NCBI GenBank assembly: GCA_013397795.1
Contig: VZTJ01000752.1
Span: 1 to 64,000, forward strand
Direction: 5' to 3'
DNA: 64,000 bases
DNA from: Orthonyx spaldingii
Taxonomy: Eukaryota > Chordata > Aves > Passeriformes > Orthonychidae
In this document: piece after piece, positions 55,621 through 64,000 of the stretch
Position numbering within the stretch: position 1 is the first letter of the stretch
Layout of the letters: each line of letters opens with the position of its first letter
Notes under the pieces: generated by a model
Databases searched by the model: none
Told to the model about the DNA's origin: nothing
The model's input: the letters and a program-made list of their open reading frames with translations, nothing else
Translations under genes and position numbers: made by a program

Positions 55621-58600
55621 AGGGAAATGAATGCCATATATATCACATTAGATTATTATAAAACCACTCCTAGAATTACAAACACACTACAGCACATCCA
55701 CTGAACACAAACTGTGTCAGATGACACTGTTACAGACCCACAGCCATTTACCATCTGGAGAAATGACAGCAGGTATAGCAGACAGTCCATCCTGGCTGTC
55801 ACTGAGTCACTTTAAAGTCACAAGAAGTTTATTTTGGAGCATCCAAACTACTCAAAGTTGATATAACCAATAAGGATAATATTTATCTTTCTCTATTTCT
55901 CAATATGGCAAGTTTCTCCAGTCCTAAACAAGGTACTTTCAACCCTTCTTTAATAAGTGTATTATTTACTCAACAAAAATCTTGGACACATTTTGAAGCA
56001 CAACTTACCAAGCCAAATGCAATGCTCACTTGCAGGCCCATGAAAAGACATTTGTGTGTGACAGAAATGCCTTTATGCACCTTGGAAAGGCAGCAGCACC
56101 ACGAGAGGGAGCTTTGTGGTGCAGGATTCATTTGCAAAGCTGCTGAGCCACATGAGGAGCTTTTCTGGGGAAGAGATCAGCCCCCGCCCCCCCAGCTCTC
56201 CCCAGGCTCTTTTCCCTAAAGCTCGTGCCTGGGAATCAGTCAAATTTGCCCACTCCATCCAGCTCCTCAAGGGAACTGGCTTGCATTTCCCTGTTTTAAA
56301 AAATGAATTTAAAAGTTTTAGAAGTTCAGTTTTAAGTGTCTTCCAACAGCCATGCTGAGCACTAAGATTAAGTACATACAGAAAGCAAGAAAAACACCAA
56401 TTTCCTAAAAAAATCAGGAGTCCTTACTCCACCAGGACTCTTCATCTGAAATGACTCTATTGTGCTCTGTTGTCCATCCCTGACTGTTATAAGCCTGCAA
56501 GGGACAAACAAAATCCTGTGCCCACCTTAGCCTGCACTTGTTATAAACCTGTCATCAAATCCAGGCAAAAATGAGACTGACTTCAAAATTTCAAACTCTT
56601 GTATAAACTTTAGGGACAAATCCAGCCGTGCAGAAGACACGCTCTAAGGATCACATTAATATTTCAAGCTGTAATGCAAACTACAAATGGTCAGCAGAAT
56701 TATTTCTCTGATTTCCATATCCTGGCTCCCAGCTGAGCTGTTCCAGGGATGTCAAGCTTCACAGCACTGCATTTCAGCTGGCAAACCTGCACCTCACCCA
56801 AACTCACTAATTAAAATTTAACCACCCCCACCCCTATGAATTCAAGTGAACAAGAAATTACCACTGTCTCTGGTAAGCCGTTCTACAAGTTAGTTGGCTT
56901 CAGCTTTTCTTCTTCCCTTATCCTCATGTCCTTTATAACCAAATCCCTTGTCTGCTGGCTGCCAAAGCAGCTATTCCTGAATCCTTCCTGGAAGAAACGC
57001 TTCAAGACATTTTTCAATAAACAAATACTTTTTTCCTTCTCTTTACAGAACCAGCTTTCCAGTCCTGCAAATAAAAGGTTTTTTCTTTTTCCTTGGGCTT
57101 TTTCCTGAAGTCTTCTCTATTTTTTCAACATCTTTTGAAAACTGCAAGTAGCATTTTACTTGCAGTCTCTCCCATGTCAGACACAAAAAAACCACAGCCC
57201 TTTCATTATTTTGCTAGACAGCAGCTCATAGTAAGATCCAAAGGAATATCTTAGCAATTCTTGCCAGAGAAACACATTCATTCATCGAACTGCAGCAATT
57301 CCCCCCTTCCCGGGATGCCCACCCTGTGAGCCTGACCTACATTCTTTGTTCCCACATCTGTGATCTTGCCTGGGCAAAGGTGTTCCATGATTGCTGCCTC
57401 CGAGAGGCAGGGAGCACACTCCGTGACTCAGGAGGTCCCTTTCAGTCTCCTGGTTTTATGACTACATTAAAAACACACTTGGAGCTCAGATGGCAGAATC
57501 CACACAAACCCATTATCACCCGGCAGTGGGTCAGCCACAAAGCTCCTGTCTAACGGGAACTAATCCCTCTGTGACCCTGTTAAAGGCTAACATTAGTTGG
57601 GAACTCCAATCATCAGCTAACCCAGTTTGTGGTGAACAGCCCTTGCTTGGTCATTTTGAATGGAGGAGATTTTTCCATCAGAAGCCCTGAATTCCTCCTC
57701 GCCAAGAAGGAACCCTGGGTGCACTAACCCACCTTATGCGCAGAACTCTCCAAAAAGAAGCCTGGTGGAGTATTTCTTACTTGAGACAAAATTGGGCTCT
57801 GTTATGTATTGCACACTAGCAAGGGAGAACAGACACAACCACAGATCCTTCCCATCCGAGAACCACAGCCAAGGATGAGTGTACAGTGGGAATCACGTCT
57901 CTAGATCCCAGTGTTTTGGTGCCAGCTCCACACCTGGATAGAAATAAAGCCTCAGGTAAGCTGGAGATAATTCTCAAGCATCAGGGCCAGCTGCTCCTTG
58001 GGACCCAAAGGCAGAGAGAGGACAGAAACTACACACAGGGTTTGAACCTCTGAACACAAGAGGCTCCTCTCCATGGAGTTACCCGCGTGCAGGGAGCAGA
58101 TCCAACAACACTGTCCCAGCAGCACTGCAGGAACAGCTGGGGATGGATGGGGTGTTGGCACCAGCAAATCCCAGACCCCTGATTCACTTCAGAGCACTCA
58201 CCAAGACCCTGAAACAGAGCATCCATCAGGACTGGGGCCAGACCTGATGTTTGAGGGCATCAGATCCCAAGAGCTGCTGCCACCTCTCCTCAAGGCACAG
58301 GACACCACGGACAGACCTTTCTCTGATCCCCAGTACATTCCCAGAGTGTGTGCCACCGGCACAGACAGTGCACACTGTTCCTGGGGCTGTCCCATCACAG
58401 CCCTTGGAGCGAGTCCATGCTGTAACTGTAAATGGCAGCTGTAACTGGCAGCTTTCAAACCTAGATCTCACTCCCAGTGTAACTCGGATTAAGAAAAGAC
58501 CTGAATTTCACAGCCACTCAGAACAGCTACAGACAACTCCTCCAGCTTCACCCTCGGCTGCCCAGGGCTTCCCTGCAGCTCCCACCATCACTGCCCTGGC

Positions 58601-60059
58601 TCTCCACAACACCCTCCCTTTCCAGCTGCTCAGATCCACCACCCCAGCTAAAGCACCCACTCCCAGGGAAGACCTTTCACTCAGGCACTCCTGAGAGCAG
58701 CAGACTGGAAGATCCCACAAGTTCTTCCACACTTCTAAAAACACTCAACCTGGTCTCCTGGACATGGCCACAGCATTCCCCCACAGCATATCCCAGACAC
58801 AACCCAGTCACCTGGGCTTGAGAGGAAGCATGTCCTAATGGATACGTGGCATGGCTTGCTTCCATCCACTGGCAGTTTTGGTTTCAACACTAGGCAAGGG
58901 AGCTGTGTTTAGTTTTAAACTCCCTTTTCAGCTATCAGCTAACTGACTATCTTTAGTCAAAATAAAAACTACACAAGTTCTATCTGTGTTATTCTTGCCC
59001 CATATGGAAAGTTCCAGACTAAGTTGTTTCATCTTAAACATTCAATGAGCTGAACAGTGTGTGTTGAAAATCCCTCACTGAAAGAGACTGAGGCGAGGAG
59101 AGGAAACTCTCACTGTCTTTTAAGCTCACCCCTGTTTCAGTGTTTCTGAGGAGAAGAAACCACCCCATCATGACCACAACAGCACTGTGCATGGCCACTG
59201 CCATTAGTAAAACGAATAATAAACTAATTCTTCTTTTGCATATTTTCATGCTAATTAAAGACCAGTAAATAACCTGCTCTGAATTTACCTAATTCCACAA
59301 CATGACCCATGTGACGAACGTGACAAGTTCTTCATTTAAAGCAAACACTTCCTAATGAACTTTGGTGGCTGATCTATTTTTCTTCACATGAATTGACAGC
59401 AGGGGAACAGGAACCTCAGCACTAAAATATCTCTTCCCCTCCCAAAACCCCATTCATTCTTGATCCCAAAGCTCCCCAGAGTGGCAGATCCACCACCATC
59501 CTTCATTGTCCCCTTCCACCTGATCCTCTCTCCGTCAGAAATGCTGTTTCCTGACTCACCTGAGCCTGGCCCCTGCTCAGCAGGACCAGCAGCTCAGGCT
59601 TGGCTCGCCAGCACTGACAGATACTGCAGCACCCCTGGTTTCTCCCACTGAAGCTCACTTACGTGTTGTAATTGAGTTACCTCTGTGTTTTCTTTTTGAT
59701 AAAATCAACTGACTGAGCCTCTGTGTATTATCAAATCTGAAGGATCGTCACCATCAGCTTCCTGTTTCAGACGAAGTATCGCAATTCTCTGCATTAATTC
59801 CTGTTTTAGTGGTGGTTTGTTTTACGGCTCCAGGACCACATTGCCAGAACCCTCAGCCAAGCTGCTCCAAAACGGAATTGGTTTTTTGTTTTTTCTTTTT
59901 CTCCATAAAAATGAAATAAATCAAGCAACCAGTTGAGTGAGAAGCCTGAACAGACCTTAAGAGGTTTAAACAACATTTAAGTCAATGTTGCTTCTCAAAA
60001 CATGTCCCTGGAGGAGCAGCTCCAGTTCTCCCAAGCCCTGAGCCTTTAGGTTGCACCAC

Positions 60060-60230
60060 TCAAGCTCTGCTAAGGTTAAATATTTCAAAATTCATTATTT
60101 CATGTGCAGAACTTTTCTGATGCTTCTCTGTACCCTCTCCAGTTTCAAATCTTTTTTAAATTGTCCAACAAGTACAGGATCCTGAATGCAGAATTTTCTA
60201 CTCTTGTGCTGCCACAGAGGTAAAATCCCC
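60060..60230 (-). mobile_element. Possible old CR1 fragment (intron 1)
   Basis: CTGTACCCTCTCCAGTTTCA and AAATTGTCCAACAAGTACAG resemble an old reversed CR1 internal segment, but the match is weak and the edges are not defined. Confidence 0.3.
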
Positions 60231-63194
60231 CTATTTATCACCAAGTAACTCCAGAGCTGCATTCACTGGCTTATCCAGAGCTCCCATTCCACCACCACAC
60301 TGCTTTCCACAAGGATCCACAGTTATTTTTCTACACTCCTTCCTCCTCCAAGATGCTCTGTGCTCCTTTGTTACCAAGGTAAACCCTCTCCCTGAGTCCT
60401 ACTTAAGTGATTCCTGTTTCATAACATCCATTGTTTATTGGGCAACTGGGATCCCTCTAATGCAACAAGCCACCACCATAACTACTCCATTTGGAATCAT
60501 GACTTCTGTTCTTCTAGACTTGTAATGAAAATTACACACTCTTGGCTTGAGGTTGTGAGACACCATTAGAACGGGACCCTTCATTACAAACACTCATTAA
60601 TAGTTGAAATAATTTGTGACTTGCTGTATTAATTTTGCACAGCAGTAATTTCTGTAGTTAGAATACTGAACACACTTAATTTCTAGATCTCAGACAATGA
60701 CAATGCAACTGACTTAACCAAATACATGGTCTCATGGAAAAAAGTAAAATTAATGACCACACCACTGTTCATACAATTGTATTCCATACTGTCACCTTTC
60801 CAGTTCCTATCCAGGACTATTCCAGTCACTCTTCCACTCTGGAGCTAGAGGGGGTGAACTCTTGCACCCATAAAGAACTTAAACTATTAAGGAAATTAAT
60901 TCTCCCTGTCCTCAAGTTCACCAGTATTCCAGGATTTACAGAAAATTGACAGTCAATAATTTTGGTAACTCCAGTGTCAATTCCTTCTAAATTCCAGCTC
61001 TGCTAATCCAGATTTTCTAATCTTTAAGTGCTTGATTTAAGTTACTTGGAAGCCTTAACAGTACTTCTCCATATTCACATTATTTAGAGCATTGAAATTT
61101 AGCCTGGGTGTTCTCAATTTTCATGCTTGGCCTTGGGAAAGTTGTGATGTTTCTAGTACATTGTACGATATTGTGTATTTTGAAGTGAATTTATATGATA
61201 AGTAAGGCTTAAGTAATCATTATTTGTTATTTCTTCACAGCAGCAAAGCAACGATGCAATGAAGTGAAGGAAGAGTCTATCTTCAAGAAAGGCTTGGCAC
61301 ATTTGATACCATTCCTGTTCCACATGTTACTGCTAATTCTTAAAGCTAAGCTTCACATTTCTTAGACTGTTTGCTTCCATTAATTACTATTAACTACCAA
61401 CTTTGAGGAACAACTCCATTCTCAAGCAATTCTTCATCTGATCCTGTAAATGCCCCCAACAATTTGCAGAGCTATCACAAGCTTCTAGAATGTAAGGCCA
61501 CCACTTGACATGCTAAGTTTAGGAGTAAACTTAGTTTATTACAAACTACCAGATACTGTTTAAATAAAGAAATCCTAATAAACGATGGGTTTGGTTCACA
61601 GAAGAAAACTCTAACTACAAAATGGCACATGATGGACTGCAAGCAAGTTGTACCCCACCCACTCTCCTGCACCCAGCTGCCCCTTCCCCCTCAGATCCGC
61701 GACAGACCCAAATTTAAATCTCTATTTTATGCAGCTCATTAACTACCAGGAACAACCACCATCCAAGCACTTAGCTGCCAATGGGACTCTCCACCCATGC
61801 TCCACATTGCTGACAAGAAGCCACAGAGAACAGTGCTGTGAGCTGGTTATTGCTGTACCCTCCACCAGTCACTGCAGCATCTCAGAATCCCCAAATAAGA
61901 GCAAAACTCAGTCATTGGTGATGGCTGGAACAAACTGAACTGCAAGGAAGAGGAAGAAAACTCCTTTTGACTGCTCAACTGGAAACTGCCATGCAGAAAT
62001 TGCACCTCCTGTTATATTCCTGGATGTTCTTTCATCTTGTGAACATGTGGTCACCCAGAATCCTGTCTTCCACGCATATGCCTTCTGTACATCAGCTACC
62101 TCGATACCCCCTCACCAAACAGGTCACTGTCCTCCAAAGCTGCCACACAAGAAGCCACCGCAGATGTGGTTTTCTCTGGTCCAACTACGTGCCCAGCTAA
62201 TGCCAGCAAAAAGGGACCAGAGAAGGCCCTGCTGGTGGTCCCTCAGAGCCCAGGGAGCTCTCCTGTGCATGCTCCAGTGCTGGAGCATCCAAGCAGCTCT
62301 AGAGGAAAGGCTTGTCTGAGCAAATGGGGGAGCTTCAGCTGGGCACCACCGGTCTCACACAACATTATTCCATATTGCACCTCAGATACAGAAACACAAA
62401 TTCATCTGCTGATAACTGCACAGCAGAGTCTAGGCTAAAATAATGCCAGCTCAACCATCTAATTTTGAATTCCTCTCTCGGCACAGATCCTGACAGCTCG
62501 TGGTGCTGCCTACCTGCTCCCCGGCACGTAACCAGACTGCGCACACTGGTGAGAGATTCCCTCGGATGCAGGAAGATTCCAAACCTCAGCCGTCACCAAA
62601 CAAGGCATCCAGTTGGAACACACACACTGTTTGTGCAAAGGGCACTACAGTCTTTAGCTCATGGCATTACAGACCCCTCGATTACACCAAAAAGAACAAT
62701 AACTGAATATTCACTGCGGCTCCTGATCGCAGGAGGAAGGCCAGGAACTACGTCAACTTAAAGGCTTTTCTGGTCGCTTTGGAAGAGCTCCCTCTATGCT
62801 CCAGGCCGCTGAACCAACCATGCACTTCACAAGTCATCCCAGGCATTATCCAGTGCAGATAAAGCCATGGCAGCTCAGCTCTCCCAAGCCAGGCTTCACA
62901 GAACCACCCGCGCTCAGCCCTCAGCAGCTCCAACTATGTTCATCCTGCTTCTAAATACGCTCCAAGAGCTGATCCCACGGCCAGGCAGGCACCACATCTG
63001 GGGTAACACCTGGTGCAATACCTGCCCCTTCAGGAAGCCAAGATGAGTGGCTGAAGTTGCAGTAAGTAATTCAGTCCTTTGGAGGGCTATTGATTTATGA
63101 TCCCCAACAGATAACATCCTACAAGCAGCTTTCTGATGTTCTGGCTTTTTACACAAGCAGGCAAGAAACACAGATTTTTTTAGATGAGAAGTTT

Positions 63195-63300
63195 CTAAAA
63201 CAAATAAAAAAAGACACCCCCCTCAAAAAAACCCCAACCAATCAACCAAAAACAATAACAAACGAAAAAAACCCCAAAACACCAACCAAACAAAAAAAGT
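63195..63300. repeat. A/C-rich low-complexity tract (intron 1)
   Basis: Plus-strand sequence almost free of G and T, with AACCAAAC, ACCCC and A-run units. No coding meaning. Confidence 0.8.
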
Positions 63301-64000
63301 AGTTCTGGTCACAGTTGCTGAAACACTGCTGGCAACTTACAACCCCAAAAGATCTACTCAAAAATACTAGAGAACTTCAATGGTGACTCTAACAAAAACC
63401 ATCTGACCCCCTTAACTCTGTGAGCATCTGGCTGCCCTGCATGAAAAGAAGCACTGGCACATTCTACCAGGACACAAATTCAAGAGTAGTCTTCACACAG
63501 CAATCCAGCATTCTTCCTCCAGAGAGCTGAAACACCTTCCTTCTCCTCCCGCAAGATTCACATTATTCACTCCCTTACAAACATTTCTGCCACCTCAGAC
63601 ACTAACTCAGCAAGTTACTACTATTTTAATTTAGTAGGAAAAGGATGGACACTAATAGGAGTCCCAGCAACAACCAAAACACCAAAGTGAGAAGTGTGTG
63701 TTTCTGAACATTGTTTCTTTGAAGTCAAAGTCTCCCTCACAAAACTTCAGTCTGCAGAACTGTTCTGTCAGCTTCCCCCCTTGCTGGAGATGTAAGCTCA
63801 GTGCCTGTTTAACATTCTAGTTGTTGCCGTCATGTTAACTGCCTTACCCGGCTGCACCACCCCAGACTCGCACCACGCTCCACTTAGGGAAAGAGCAATT
63901 CGCTCAAAATAAAGATGATTCACACATTGTTTAATTAGATTTTTACTTCGAGAAGCCACTCTCCTCACCAGTGCAGGTGCTCATACCTTTAAACAAACTA

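Larger units (their letters stand above)
52227..64000 (-). other. KDM5B intron 1, 3' part (at least 11.8 kb)
   Basis: I looked for exon 1 (motifs such as PECPVFEPSWEEF) on the minus strand and did not see it, nor a CpG island, up to 64000. The stretch contains CR1 copies at 52580-52790 and 55080-55620, a possible old one at 60060-60230, an A/C-rich tract at about 63195-63300, and a moderately GC-rich patch at 52300-52460. Short open frames have no recognisable content. Confidence 0.75.

Noticed and set aside
1..64000. tRNA, rRNA, CRISPR arrays or prokaryotic operons
   Set aside because: None seen. The window is a vertebrate nuclear locus with spliced exons and LINE repeats.

Overview
The window comes from a bird nuclear genome, most likely a passerine. 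The evidence is more than a dozen 3' fragments of CR1 LINEs, the dominant interspersed repeat of birds, in both orientations, and a long LTR-like block whose sequence resembles endogenous-retrovirus LTRs common in passerines. The genus or species cannot be told from the sequence.

One protein-coding gene dominates. It is KDM5B (JARID1B/PLU-1), the histone H3 lysine-4 demethylase, on the minus strand. I traced 26 consecutive coding exons from splice sites and reading-frame continuity. The first corresponds to mammalian exon 2 (52149-52226) and the last carries the stop codon (8471-8605). They join into one open frame of 1474 residues. With about 68 residues from the missing exon 1 this gives about 1542, against 1544 in human KDM5B as I remember it. 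Exon 1 (start codon and most of JmjN) and the promoter lie beyond 64000. Intron 1 therefore fills at least 11.8 kb at the right end. The exons encode, in order, the end of JmjN, ARID, PHD1, JmjC with all iron and 2-oxoglutarate residues, the C5HC2 zinc finger, the PLU-1 helical region, PHD2, a basic nuclear-localisation stretch and PHD3.

Layout by position: 1-7765 is the downstream flank, with a CpG-rich end bearing a CTCF-like site, a GATT microsatellite, CR1 fragments, a diverged repeated segment and no recognised gene. 7766-8470 is the KDM5B 3' UTR. 8471-52226 is KDM5B with introns holding CR1 fragments, an LTR in intron 5, a duplicated piece of exon 5 and a C-run tract in intron 4. 52227-64000 is intron 1.

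The most interesting local details concern splicing. Intron 25 has a GC donor that is needed to keep the frame. The exon 24/25 junction has two in-frame solutions. A 204-bp tandem duplication copies the donor end of exon 5 into intron 5. A CR1 stops about 14 nt from the exon 14 donor. I found no novel multigene system; this is mostly an ordinary, well-conserved vertebrate locus.
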